Source: Riptortus pedestris (Eukaryota; Arthropoda; Insecta; Hemiptera; Alydidae). Taken from it: 64,000 bases of DNA. The position numbers and the translations under genes are program-made. The notes below the pieces were generated by a model. That model was not told the DNA's origin. It saw only the letters and a list, made by a program, of their open reading frames with translations, and searched no databases. The DNA lies in NCBI GenBank assembly GCA_019009955.1, contig CM032231.1, forward strand, positions 45,347,001-45,411,000. The letters run 5' to 3'. Each line of letters begins with the position of its first letter. Within the stretch, counting starts at the first letter, position 1. Positions 53,649-64,000 of this stretch are shown here, piece by piece.

Positions 53649-55724
53649 AAATATTTTTGTTATATCTTTAACGGTTTGGATTTATCGCCTCTTAAAGTTT
53701 GGAAATTTTCGTGTTGTTTATCGATAGGGAACAGTTAAATTAATTTGTTTTGAATTCAAAAATAATTTATAACTTTCTTATTTATGAATCAATTTTGATG
53801 AAATTTTTTGTGTGTATTCATAAATATATTTAAAAACTTTAAAAAAATAAACAAAGGTACCACGTAAGTATTTGTGACCAGAAAAAAATTACAAAGTGTC
53901 AATTTGAGTTTTTCTGATAGCAAACACATTGTTTCTTGTAAAATTGAATTTCCCAAAAGGGAAAAGGATAATCATGGAAATCTTTTTTTGTTTTGGTTCT
54001 AAGACATGTGATCTACCACCTAAAGTAATAAAATGAATGGTTATTTGACTCCTTCATTGTTTATTCCAAGTTTAAAATAAATATTTATAAAAATTTACAA
54101 GTTTATATGAATTAAAATAAAATGATAAATAAAGATAACTAAAATGATAGTTACATTACAGAGGTTTATGCTAAATGAAATACTGTTTACGGTATAGGAT
54201 TCATCAGTCTAAAATGTACTTTGATATGTACAATTCTTACCCCTAAAATGGCTGTTTTGCCCAATTTTCTTTACAATTTTAAAATATCATTTAATTTTGT
54301 TTCTACACTTGAAATAAATTGTTGTGAAAACTGGTATGTTCTTCTTGTCATTGTTTTTGGAGATTCCACAGTCATAATAATATGAGGAATGGGTACAGCA
54401 CATATATCTTCCTTTTTAGGCCAAGAAAATGATACTGTAGGTCCATGACGATGAAGGAACTGTTCTGTAACATCTTGTTCTTCGGTGATCACCGCACTCA
54501 CCATGCCAAAGTACCACAATCTGTCATATTTACGAACATCCTGGGGTTAAATCTTCCAATGTTACTTACAATTTGGTTGATTGTTAATTAAATTAAACGT
54601 GAGGGCTTTTTTTTCATTCATGGCGATTCTTCGAGCTTCAATGGTTCCTGAGTCATCTATTGGCTGAATGTTGATTTGTCCCTGGAAGAGTTTGAACATC
54701 TTTGAAGTAACCTTCCAAAGCAGGGCGAATTAATTCTACTTTTTCTTTAGATATGAGGAAAAAACTGACTGTTTCTATTCTGGTTATGCAAAGTCAAACA
54801 GTTCAGTCACTAATATTATTTCGTTTTCTAAGGATCTTTTCAAACTTTCCTTCCAAGTTAATCAATTCACTGTACCCTCAATTCCAGCACACCCATCACT
54901 GAAGTAACGGTCTATTTCAAAGTGTGGGCAGTTTTCTTTCAAAAACGCAATAGCAGATTTTTGGATTTCATGCACCATACTTATATCGTATTTGAGGTCA
55001 TCAGATATAATGCAACGGGATAGGACAAGATTTTTCTCAGTTGCATCTTTGCAGTGTATGATGACAGGATGTGTAGTGCAAGAATTTGAGGTCCACTGGT
55101 ATCCTTGGGCTTCGACATTGACCAAAATAGCAATTTTAGGGTAAGAATTGTACATATCAAAGTACATTTTAGACTGATGAATTCTATATTGTAAACGGCC
55201 TTTCATTTAGAATAAACCTGTGTAATGTTACCTTGTAGTTACCTTTATTTATCATTTATCTTTAAATTCATATAAATTTCTAAATTTTTATAAATATTTA
55301 TTTTTAAATTTGGAATAAACAATGAAGGAGCCAAATAACCATTCATTTTATTACTTTAGTTGGTAGATCTCATGTCTTAGAACCAAAACAAAAAAATATT
55401 TCCATGATTATCCTTTTCCCTTTTGGAGATATTCAATTTTATGTGAAACTATGTATTTGCTTTCAGAAAAACTCAAATTGACACTTTGTAATTTTTTTCT
55501 GGTTACAAATACTTACTCGGTACCTTTGTTTATTTTTTTAAGATATATTTATGAATACACACAAAAATTTTCATCAAAATTGGTTCATAAATAAGAAATT
55601 TATAAATTATTTTTGAATTCAAAACAAATTAATTTTACTGTTCCCTATTGATAAACAACACGAAAATCACAAAACTTTAAGAGACCATAAAATCCAAACC
55701 GTTAAAGATATATCAAAAATATTC
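53649..55724 (-). mobile_element. DNA element with terminal inverted repeats of about 590 bp, in LMBRD2 intron 3
   Basis: 53649-54245 is the reverse complement of about 55135-55724 at roughly nine in ten positions or better. Outer ends are 'aatatttttg(t/a)tatatct', then 'ttaacggtttggat'. The inverted repeats enclose and partly overlap a - strand transposase-like pseudogene. The left arm even repeats its first 23 codons. No clear target duplication is seen. The superfamily is not recognised with confidence. Confidence 0.88.
54271..55206 (-). pseudogene. Transposase-like protein remnant of the long-TIR element
   Basis: The first part (55206-54862, 114 codons) starts MKGRLQYRIHQSKMYFDMYN. It has 'YQWTSNSCTTHPVIIH', 'CIISDDLKYDISMVHEI' and 'IDRYFSDGCAG'. 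The second part (to 54271) has 'LWYFGMVSAVITEEQ', 'FLHRHGPTVSFSWPKKEDIC' and 'KTMTRRTYQFS'. Multicopy proteins with the same run of motifs ('..W...Q.T.HP', 'S.DL.HD', 'F(S/T)DG.A.QYK' and '...HGP...F.WP...D') occur in many arthropod and cnidarian genomes as transposable-element ORFs. The Asp in 'SDG' may be catalytic, which is inference. At the place where relatives usually have an Asp ('VMDF.ENY'), this copy has 'LVNVEAQGY'. Stops and frame changes between 54520 and 54862 make it non-functional. Confidence 0.6.
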
Positions 55725-55923
55725 AGGATATAACCCTGGGTATCTGACTTGTCGAGTAGATATTAGCTTATAGAGAAAATTTTTGAATTAGTTGTTACAT
55801 AAATCAATGTTTAGTGAGAAGAAGCAGATCCAATCCTGGTCGATTTGAAAATTTTTGCTCTATTATAAGAATTTGATTGAAAAAAAATTATTTTATGTTT
55901 TTTATTTCTTTTTTAAATTTCAG

Positions 55924-56134
55924 ACAAAAGTTAAAAGCCATAGCATCATCAGCTTCAAATACATGGGGGTTACTGCTCTTAGTTGGGCTCCTAGGTTATG
56001 CTCTAGTTGACATCCCTAGGAGCTTGTGGCGTTCTGCAATTCCTGGCCATCGACTGCAGTTGGCCTACTTCAAAATAGCCAAAGTCTCAGCTGATAAATG
56101 TGAAGCTGAAGAAACTTTGGAAGATGTATTAGAG
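55924..56134 (+). CDS. LMBRD2: LMBRD2 exon 4
   Basis: Acceptor ttttaaatttcag|acaa, phase 2. It encodes 'QKLKAIASSASNTWGLLLLV' with TM5 ('GLLGYALVDIPRSLW' matches the vertebrate 'LLGYGLVEIPRSYW'). 'LAYFKIAKVSADKCEAEETL' and 'EDVLE' follow, the start of the large cytoplasmic loop. The donor gag|gtgagc is phase 0. The acceptor is only 200 bp from the inner transposon's right end. Confidence 0.95.
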
Positions 56135-57353
56135 GTGAGCTGTGGATAATTTTAGTAATATGGTAATAAGAAATATTGATATCTACTTCTACAACTATTC
56201 AGAATTTATAAATAAATATCCCTTTGGCGACAAATCTGCCTACTATATGAGTTTCCTACTGCATTTAGCACATTAAATATTTCAATATTTTAATATGAAG
56301 TTGCTACCAACAGTATATCACCTAAATTTACGTGAATGAAACACGATAAGTTATCTTATAGAGGAATAACATGATATATGTAGTTTACAGACCATGGGGC
56401 TTTCCTAAGTGGGGGTTTTAAGGTCAAAAAATAAAATCGTAAATATCTTTTTTCATACTCACTGGATCCAAAAACTATAATTAACATACTTAGTAAGTTA
56501 TTTTTTAAGATATAAAATAAAATTCCTACAGAAATCTTCTGTGCCTCTAATGTGTTCAGATACATTTGTTATACTACATTCGCCACTCCCTCTTCTCCAT
56601 CTCAAGCGATTTTGAAGCCTTGCCTTTCCCTTCTGCAGCTTTTTTAGTCACGATTGTCAAAGTAATAACCCTCGAATAACTTTTATCAATTATTCATTGT
56701 TATACATTGTACTTTTTTCTTCATATATTGTAAGACCAGTCAACTGTTAAATTATTTTACTTTTAGCGCATCTAATCTGCAAATTTAATTAAATTTTGCA
56801 TATATACTTGGTATATTTTTTATGCTTATATTTAAAGTTTTTTTTATTGTTAATAATTCATAAATTTAATCAGATAAAAAATAGTGTGGGGAATTTTACA
56901 AGTATTTAGTCGGCTGTGGTTGCTCTATATGACCACCCCCCTTCCCAGTCTGCTATGTGAATCCCTACCGTATGTATGTGAATGTTTCATTAATGCCACT
57001 ATGGTCCAGCATTAGTTTTCTTCTCTGCTTAGCCATCCTGCCCCGTGCACCAACAAAAAGTTATTTATTAACACCAGCTTAACTTTGAGCTAGCTAATTG
57101 TGATAAGTTACTACAGGTTAGCCAGCACCCTTTAGTGACCAGAGTGGAATTACGGATTTTTTTTAGTGAGTTTGTTCCTAAATAAATTTATATTGTCTTG
57201 GCGAGAATTGAACACACACACCTGATTTACCAAGTGTATTAAGACCAACAACATATGGATAACCTGGCCCCAAATTTGATTGAATTAGTAGTTGTATATA
57301 ACAATTGAAGAAATTTTGAAAAGTACTTTATTCATTTCTATTTTTTTTTTTAG
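56135..57353. other. LMBRD2 intron 4, mostly unassigned
   Basis: Contains a SINE relic at 57062-57245. A weak Rep-A-like mid-section near 56400-56500 ('gtgggggttttaagg') is too diverged to claim. Otherwise nothing was recognised. Confidence 0.5.
57062..57245 (-). repeat. tRNA-derived SINE, old copy, in intron 4
   Basis: 'ttatttattaacaccagctt', 'agctaattgtgataagttac' and 'ggcgagaattgaacacac' keep the SINE order, with more changes than the other copies. Confidence 0.75.
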
Positions 57354-57533
57354 TCAATTCAGTCAATGAAGTCATGTGTTACACATGGAGATCCACTTTA
57401 TCATGAGATGAAAACAGTTCTAGACAAAGTCCCAAGGGATATTAACCATAGAAATAAAATACAATCTGCCGGGGCTCATGCAGACTCCATGGTTTCACCA
57501 ACTCTTAAGTCTCTAGTTCGCATTCATCAACAG
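57354..57533 (+). CDS. LMBRD2: LMBRD2 exon 5
   Basis: Acceptor tttttttttttag|tcaatt, phase 0. It encodes 60 residues of the cytoplasmic loop: 'SIQSMKSCVTHGDPLYHEMK', 'TVLDKVPRDI' and 'SPTLKSLVRIHQQ'. The last matches the vertebrate 'SEKSLVKLHKQV'. The donor cag|gtatgt is phase 0 and strong. The middle is less conserved, as expected for this loop. Confidence 0.93.
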
Positions 57534-57583
57534 GTATGTATTATTTGTAATTTATTATTTCTAGTCTGTTTCTAAATTTCTTT

Positions 57584-57983
57584 TTAGCAGATTTCCCTTA
57601 CGGGAAAATAGTTATTGACGTTGCATTCACCATGCGATTTCCAAAAAAATTTTTCAAATATCCATCAATTCTACCCAGGAGATATTTGCCTGTTAATGCT
57701 CTTGCAGTCACAATTTGTGTTGGATCATTACCAAACTCAATATTTAATGTTGGGTCATGGGTGAATCATTATATGATTTATCTAAAAATAAAAATAAAAT
57801 TCGTTAATTGCTGAAATTGGACCAGAGGGGGTTTAGAGGAAGGAATTTTAAAAATTCGAAATATCTCCATTACTATTGGATAAAAAAATTTAATAGAATC
57901 AATCTTATTAAAAATTTAATGTCCTATAAATGCTGTTATACTAATATTTTCACTATCTTAATTCTTAGCCAAGATATTTGCAT
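57584..57983 (-). mobile_element. Rep-A copy, 5'-truncated, in LMBRD2 intron 5
   Basis: On +: 'ttttagcagatttcccttac', 'catcaattctacccaggaga', 'atggaccag'-like core and 'tcttagccaagatatttgc', running straight into the next copy. Confidence 0.82.
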
Positions 57984-58056
57984 TTTAGCAGATTTCCCTT
58001 AGGGGAAATCAGCTATTGAGGTCGTAATCATGACGTGACGAAAATGAGGTCCGTTC

Positions 58057-58124
<68 letters not shown>

Positions 58125-58795
58125 TACGCTGTTTACGCTCTAGCGGTCACAATTTTTGTTTGATCATTACGAAACTCGATATTTAACCGTTTTAAGTAAA
58201 AAGACAGATCAGGTTCGTTAATGGCTGAAATTGGACCAGAGGGAGGGGGAGATTTTCAAAAATTCGAAATATCTCTTATGCATCGGATCGAAAATTGTAT
58301 AGAACCAATCTTATTGCAAATTAAGTTTACTATAAATGATGTTATATTCATTTATTCTGTATCTTGAATATTAACCGAGATATTTGCATTTTTATGAAGT
58401 CTGTGGGACACGTGGTTGGGTATGGTTCGGATTAGGTCGGCCGTTTTCATAACTGTTCGGAAGGTGGAAGCTTCTTCTAACCTTACCTGTCGTTTTTTAA
58501 CCTTACCATACCTTTGTTACTTTGAGAGATTTATACAAATACGTTCTGTTCATCCGCCCCCCCCCCCTTCTTTAGTTCTTGGACTACTAAAATTTGACTT
58601 ATTAAAATATAAATTATTCTTACAATTCAAAAGTCGTTTCAGTTGGGAATTTATTTTAATTAACTGAAAGATTTCTCATTACAGTTTGTATTTAATCAGG
58701 GTGGTGTTGTGTTAACGGTATGCAGATTTCTCTATTGTAAAACTTCACTTGGGAAATCTGCTTAGTTTATGCAGCCCCTGTGTGATGGACTTTTT
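57982..58795 (-). mobile_element. Rep-A copy, complete, tandem with the previous
   Basis: On + it begins 'ttttagcagatttcccttag' and has a TA tract at 58063-58119. It continues through the core, 'tcttgaatattaaccgagat' and a C-run (58557-58568), ending 'cctgtgtgatggacttttt'. Confidence 0.92.
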
Positions 58796-58905
58796 AGTTT
58801 TCTGCATTCAGTAAAGCCCCATTCTTACTCATGTCATATTATCAATAAGATGTTATGTCATGAACCACTTTATTCTAAGCCCCTGCGTGACGGAATTTTG
58901 TTATT
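58796..58905 (-). mobile_element. Rep-A scrap: mid-section fused to 5' end
   Basis: 'gttttctgcattcagtaaag' and 'tcatattatcaataagatgt' are followed at once by 'cccctgcgtgacggaatttt', so the part between was lost. Confidence 0.75.
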
Positions 58906-59175
58906 TTTGAGTTCCTTACTTTTACCAAATTGATTGGTATATACATCTTCATTTTACTCTATTGGGCCATGGTTATTTTTTTTCTTTGCAGCTTATGGTA
59001 ATGAGAACCTTTAAGTGGTTCTTTATCATGAGCTGCAAAAGTGGGTAGTACAGTAAAGCTGCTTTATTTATAGCTCTTCAGAATGATTGACTCATTTCCC
59101 AGATTAATTGTTCTCATAGTTACTTCCTTTAACTGAATTAGGTGATATTATTTTATTTTGAAATTTCTATTACAG

Positions 59176-59338
59176 CTGATTAGGGCACTTCATACATCAA
59201 AAAGAACCGAGATACAGTGGAAATTGGCCATGGAAAAGGTGGTGCTTCTGGAAGATGTTCAGAGGAATCGGCATTCTATGGACCGAACATTTAAACATAC
59301 CTTCCGAAATACTAAGCCACTTGTATCTCCTACTGTTG
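59176..59338 (+). CDS. LMBRD2: LMBRD2 exon 6 (last in window)
   Basis: Acceptor atttctattacag|ctga, phase 0. It encodes 'LIRALHTSKRTEIQWKLAME' and 'KVVLLEDVQRNRHSMDRTFK', matching the vertebrate '[24 protein letters not shown]'. 'HTFRNTKPLVSPTV' follows. This is the coiled cytoplasmic segment before the C-terminal membrane spans. The donor gttg|gtaatt leaves phase 1. The next exon ('..FYNPTFEWYWE..' in relatives) was searched for by eye to base 64000 and not seen. Confidence 0.94.
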
Positions 59339-59765
59339 GTAATTTCTTGTTTTTATAATCTTTTTTGTAAGCGTAAGTGTTATTATTTACTTATAAATTA
59401 TAAATAAATTGTTGAAGGTCACGGTATTCCAGACTTCCAATGAGGTCTTAATGATATGCTTTACAAACTAAATATGAAATATCATACAACACTAATAAAT
59501 ATTATTTAAATATTTTTGCTAATCTAAAAAAATAAATAGTATCCATGCATTCCATTCATAAAAATAATGTTTTTATAATTAATAAAAGTAATCTACCTTT
59601 AGCTACATAAATTTTTATCAGAAGTGTCAATTTGTGAAAGGTTAATTTAGAATGAAAATTTTTTAATTAGTTGTCACATGAACCAGCAGCAAGATCCATA
59701 GGAATTATAATAATTAGTGTTGGTGAATCTTGATAATGTCTACAGACATCCAGTCATCATCTTGT

Positions 59766-60990
59766 AGAAACATATTGTGCCCTAAGACCTCCAATATTTC
59801 TACTCTTATATTTATCTAGGTATGAAGATAATTTAAATTTTATCACCAGAAGCAGTAAGTCGTTTTCCACTAGAACGAAAGCACTTTATTGCTTAAATGA
59901 AGTCAATGTGGAAGAAAAAGTCCTCTTTCTGTTAAATGTTTTATATTCTTCATATCAACAAAACCCTAAAATTAAAATATACTCTTACTGCATAGTTATT
60001 CTAATTATTTTCAGACTGTTGTATTTGTCTATTTTTAAAATAGGAGAATATGTTACACATGTTGTGGTATATTATTTCATTTTTTCATTCTTGAGGGATG
60101 CTGGGGGGTAGAGGAATGAATCAATCTGGGTGAACAAGCTAGTCCTGTGTTTCTCCACAATATGGTTATTAAGTCAGAGTACACTTTTGAAGCTAAGTTC
60201 TCTTAGTCTTAGTAAATGTATTGTGGAGGAAAATGGGCTTAGTTGTTCATCCTGAAGATCAGTTGGTGGATATAGATGATTTTTAGAAGACTGTTATAAT
60301 TGGCTCATGAAAGAAAAAAGAAATGGTTGAAATTCCATTTTTAATTTTATAAAACCTGTCAAAGAATTGAGAGGTGAGGACTAAGCGAGACAGTATTGGA
60401 GTGGTCCAGGTAATTCAAGGACTCCAGCGCCTGTTAAGTACCAAAACTCTTTTTTATTAAAAAATGAAATTAATAACTTTATTTATTTATATTCTTTTTG
60501 GCCTCAGTTATTAACTGGGAATATTTAAACTTGAAATACTTCATCATTGGTCAGGGGACAAACAGGATCTGATTAGTTTTAAAAGAAGGTGCCTCGTAAT
60601 TTTCCGCAATTAACCTTTAACTACTGCCATGGGTCAAAAAGGACCTGAGCATGAAAAAAAAGTCCGTCACGCAGGGGCTGCGTAAACTAAGCAGATTTCC
60701 CACGTGAAGTTTTACAATAGAGAAATCTGCCTAAGAACAACTGTAGAAGTAAGAAACCTCTAAACCAAAAACATTATTTAGTGCGTAAAAACCCAGTAGT
60801 TTCTAGCCCCAAAAAACAGATAACCTAACCTCTAAACCTATTCACTAGGGACAAATAGTTATGGAAACGGCCGCCAGAGCTCTCGGCGGAAAGTCCGAAC
60901 ATAGCCTACTGATGACCACACACAGAATACAAATGCAATTATCTCGGTTAATATTCAAGATACAGAATAAATGTATATAACAATATTTAT
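59766..60990 (+). repeat. Direct duplication, copy 1 (partner from 62766)
   Basis: Matches 62766-64000 at an offset of exactly 3000 bp. After about 60527 the offset is 3010, because copy 2 has a 10-bp repeat ('agaatattta'). Only scattered single-base changes are seen, for example g/c at 60107 versus 63107. The unit includes unrecognised DNA plus the 5' part of a Rep-A copy. A 67-codon frame at 59908-60111 is present in both but resembles no family. Confidence 0.95.
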
Positions 60991-61327
60991 AGTAAATTTA
61001 ATTTACAATAAGATTTATTCTATACAAATTTTCAATCCGACGCATAATAACGGAGATATTTTGAATTTTCAACACTCCCCCCTCTAAACCCCCCCTCCCA
61101 CTTGTCCGATTTCAGCCATTAACGAACTTGATCTTCATTTTTACATAAAACGATTAAATTCCGAGTTTGGTAACGATCAAACAAAAATTGCGACCACTAG
61201 AGCGTTAACAGACAAATATATATATAATTTTGAAAGGACCTCATTTTCGTCATCTCCTGGGTAGGAACGATGGACATTTGAAGAAATTTCCTCAATAGCT
61301 GATTTCCCTTAAGGGAAATTTGCTAAA
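60656..61327 (+). mobile_element. Rep-A copy, complete, in LMBRD2 intron 6
   Basis: Starts 'aaaaagtccgtcacgcagg' and ends 'gggaaatttgctaaaac'. It has the extended leader with 'ggccgccagagctctcggcg' and a short TA tract (61216-61226). About 670 bp. Confidence 0.93.
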
Positions 61328-62334
61328 ACACTCACAATAAACCAAAAAAACGTTGTGCCAGAACTCGCACTGTAAGAAAAACACACACTTAACTAACTCC
61401 GGCTGATTAATTTTGTCCTGGCGACAGCCAGCTTATACTAATGATTGGGATTCAAAGAGGGTGGTAAGAGAAGGCTACAAGGTGTAGCTAGAGAGAGTAG
61501 CACTGTCACCAAATGGTATAATAATAGATATAACTATTTTCTTCGGGGTGTGAGTATTTTGCTCGTGGCGCGAGTTCTGGAGGGTTAAGAGTATAATATA
61601 ATGAAATCAACCTTGGAGATGATAACTTCTCATTTTGACGGACAAATTCTTTGATGTTTTGTGACCTCTCCTGACGATTTAGATCAATGGTCGCCGTCAG
61701 CATCTCCTTGTGACCTCCTTTTCCAGAGGGTTGGCTTTCCGACTCATTAAACGAAATACAATGGCGTACTTCGTTACTAAGTCATCCAGCTCTGCCGCAT
61801 TCACTGCTATTGTATAGAGAGGCGGGGGTGCTATGCTAACACCTGAGAACGAGAGAGTTAATTTTTGCCGATTCACAAACACACGCGTATTCTAAGCCAA
61901 ATATCAATACCACCTGTTTGTGTATGATTGTGCGTTTATTGAGTAACATTTGATCGAAGTCCATTAACTAAGAAACTCGGAAGTTTCGTAAACTTCAATA
62001 AGTCGCGGATACAGCGAAATCGGATATAGGACAGATTATTAGATGTTATGAGGAGACGGTAGTACATAATAATAATAAATTATAAATTTCTTCATCGCTA
62101 TTACAAGACCAATGTATAAAAAATATTTTGATCTTTCGGTAAGACCAGCAAATTAAATTCTCTAAATTCATGTAAGTCGCAATGAATTAGAGGTGTTTCC
62201 AATTTCGTTTTCTGACTTCCTCTAAATTCCACTTTGAATATTATTAACAATTAGTTATATTTCACTCCTCCTTATGAATGCTTGAATACTAAGTTTTGTT
62301 TAAAATATTGGGCATTACATTCCTATAAAAATCT
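61328..62334. other. Unassigned part of LMBRD2 intron 6
   Basis: Unlike most of the window this 1 kb shows no Rep-A, SINE or LINE signature. Two short - strand frames (61506-61703, 61697-61882) resemble no family. Confidence 0.5.
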
Positions 62335-62765
62335 ATCTATCTATATATTTGTCTGTTACAGCTCTAACGGTCGTAATTTTTGTTTGATCGTTACGAAACT
62401 CAATATTTAGTCGTTTTATGTAAAACGAAAGGTCATGTTTGTTAACGGCTGAAATCGGACATGAGAGAGGGGGGGGCGGTTAGAGGGGAGAATTTTGAAA
62501 ATTCAAAATATCTTCGTTACTATAATTCGGATCGAAAATGTATTTAGTATAAATCTTATTGTAGATTAAATGTACTATAAATATTGTTATATAAGTTTAT
62601 TCTCTATCTAGAATATTAACCGAGATATTTACATTTTTCAGTTTTCAGCCTTTAGTAAACCCCCACTTCTACTCGTGTTACATTAACAATACTCTGTTAT
62701 ATAATAAATCACATTATTCGAAGCCTAAATACCAGATATTCATTTCAAGAGACCTTTATTACACG
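62335..62765 (-). mobile_element. Rep-A copy, truncated at both ends
   Basis: 'tatatatttgtctgttacag', 'ctctaacggtcgtaattttt', 'aacggctgaaatcgg', 'attaaccgagatatttac' and 'atttcaagagacctttatta'. The copy stops at 'cacgag', exactly where duplication copy 2 begins. Confidence 0.87.
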
Positions 62766-64000
62766 AGAAACATATTGTGCCCTAAGACCTCCAATATTTC
62801 TACTCTTATATTTATCTAGGTATGAAGATAATTCAAATTTTATCACCAGAAGCAGTAAGTCGTTTTCCACTAGAACGAAAGCACTTTATTGCTTAAATGA
62901 AGTCAATGTGGAAGAAAAAGTCCTCTTTCTGTTAAATGTTTTATATTCTTCATATCAACAAAACCCTAAAATTAAAATATACTCTTACTGCATAGTTATT
63001 CTAATTATTTTCAGACTGTTGTATTTGTCTATTTTTAAAATAGGAGAATATGTTACACATGTTGTGGTATATTATTTCATTTTTTCATTCTTGAGGGATG
63101 CTGGGCGGTAGAGGAATGAATCAATCTGGGTGAACAAGCTAGTCCTGTGTTTCTCCACAATATGGTTATTAAGTCAGAGTACACTTTTGAAGCTAAGTTC
63201 TCTCAGTCTTAGTAAATGTATTGTGGAGGAAAATGGGCTTAGTTGTTCATCCTGAAGATCAGTTGGTGGATATAGATGATTTTTAGAAGACTGTTATAAT
63301 TGGCTCATGAAAGAAAAAAGAAATGGTTGAAATTCCATTTTTAATTTTATAAAACCTGTCAAAGAATTGAGAGGTGAGGACTAAGCGAGACAGCATTGGA
63401 GTGGTCCAGGTAATTCAAGGACTGCAGCGCCTGTTAAGTACCAAAACTCTTTTTTATTAAAAAATGAAATTAATAACTTTATTTATTTATATTCTTTTTG
63501 GCCTCAGTTATTAACTGGGAATATTTAAGAATATTTAAACTTGAAATACTTCATCATTGGTCAGGGGACAAACAAGATCTGATTAGTTTTAAAAGAAGGT
63601 GCCTCGTAATTTTCCGCAATTAACCTTTAACTACTACCATGGGTCAAAAACGACCTGAGCATGAAAAAAAAGTCCGTCACGCAGGGGCTGCGTAAACTAA
63701 GCAGATTTCCCACGTGAAGTTTTACAATAGAGAAATCTGCCTAATAACAACTGTAGTAGTAAGAAACCTCTAAACCTAAAACATTATTTAGGGTGTAATA
63801 ATCCAATAGTTTCTAGCCCCCAAAACCAGTTAACCTAACCTCTAAACCTATTCACGAGGGACGAATAGTTATGGAAATGGCCGCCAGAGCTCTCGGCGGA
63901 AAGTCCGAACATAGCCTACTGGTAACCACATGCAGAATACAAATGCAAATATCTCGGTTAATATTCAAGATAGAGAATAAATGTATATAACAATATTTAT
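62766..64000 (+). repeat. Direct duplication, copy 2, running off the window
   Basis: Same content and order as 59766-60990, including the Rep-A 5' part from 63665 ('aaaaagtccgtcacgcagg' to 'aatatttat'). The true right end lies beyond base 64000. Confidence 0.95.

Noticed and set aside
59908..60111. 67-codon frame repeated at 62908-63111
   Set aside because: Conserved only because the whole segment is a recent direct duplication. There is one conservative and no selective pattern to judge, and no family resemblance.

Overview
This window is AT-rich, repeat-dense animal DNA with intron-containing genes. An insect, or at least an arthropod, is the best guess. The clues are a MADF-domain exon, tRNA-derived SINEs, decayed Jockey-like LINEs, a Penelope-like element, a piggyBac element and Helitrons. 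No prokaryotic, CRISPR or rRNA features were seen. The species cannot be named from the sequence alone.

There are two well-supported gene loci. (1) On the + strand from about 46.5 kb to beyond the window end, one apparent transcription unit holds three stacked reading frames. These are a 7-codon uORF, then a 70-residue BBIP1 (BBSome-interacting protein 1) ORF one base later, then after only 4 nt the start of LMBRD2, a multipass LMBR1-family membrane protein. Six LMBRD2 exons (343 codons) are resolved with GT-AG junctions and consistent phases. The rest lies past base 64000. (2) On the - strand at 35.43-35.61 kb is the first coding exon of a MADF-domain (Adf1-like) gene. A GC-rich promoter-like stretch with a GTCACGTGAC palindrome lies just upstream. 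Its later exons were not found.

Nearly all the rest is mobile DNA. One family, here called Rep-A, has about 35 full or partial copies in both orientations. It begins AAAAGTCCGTCACGCAGG, carries a central (TA)n tract, and ends with a palindrome followed by CTGCTAAAA. It looks like a non-autonomous Helitron/Helentron-type element (HINE-like). A second family, Hel-B, has classical Helitron 3' ends (GC-rich hairpin, then CTAG or CTAA, then T) and has repeatedly landed inside the (TA)n tract of Rep-A.

Other elements are a Penelope-like fragment (1.5-2.5 kb), a 0.86-kb terminal-inverted-repeat element (4.3-5.2 kb) and a 28-bp minisatellite of 38 units with higher-order structure (5.4-6.5 kb). There is also a piggyBac derivative at 19.7-20.6 kb with its unfilled TTAA paralogue at 27.2 kb, two foldback elements, several LINE ends and a Ty3/gypsy-like integrase tail. 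Further along are a Tc1/mariner-like MITE, a hAT end, and a 2.1-kb element with terminal inverted repeats of about 590 bp inside LMBRD2 intron 3. A direct duplication of at least 1.2 kb lies in LMBRD2 intron 6.

Layout: 0-35 kb, nested transposons, possibly including the first intron of the MADF gene; 35.4-35.8 kb, MADF first exon and promoter; 36-43 kb, Rep-A, Hel-B and hAT; 43-46.5 kb, AT-rich intergenic DNA; 46.5-64 kb, BBIP1-LMBRD2 with transposon-filled introns. Repeat borders are approximate unless termini are named.
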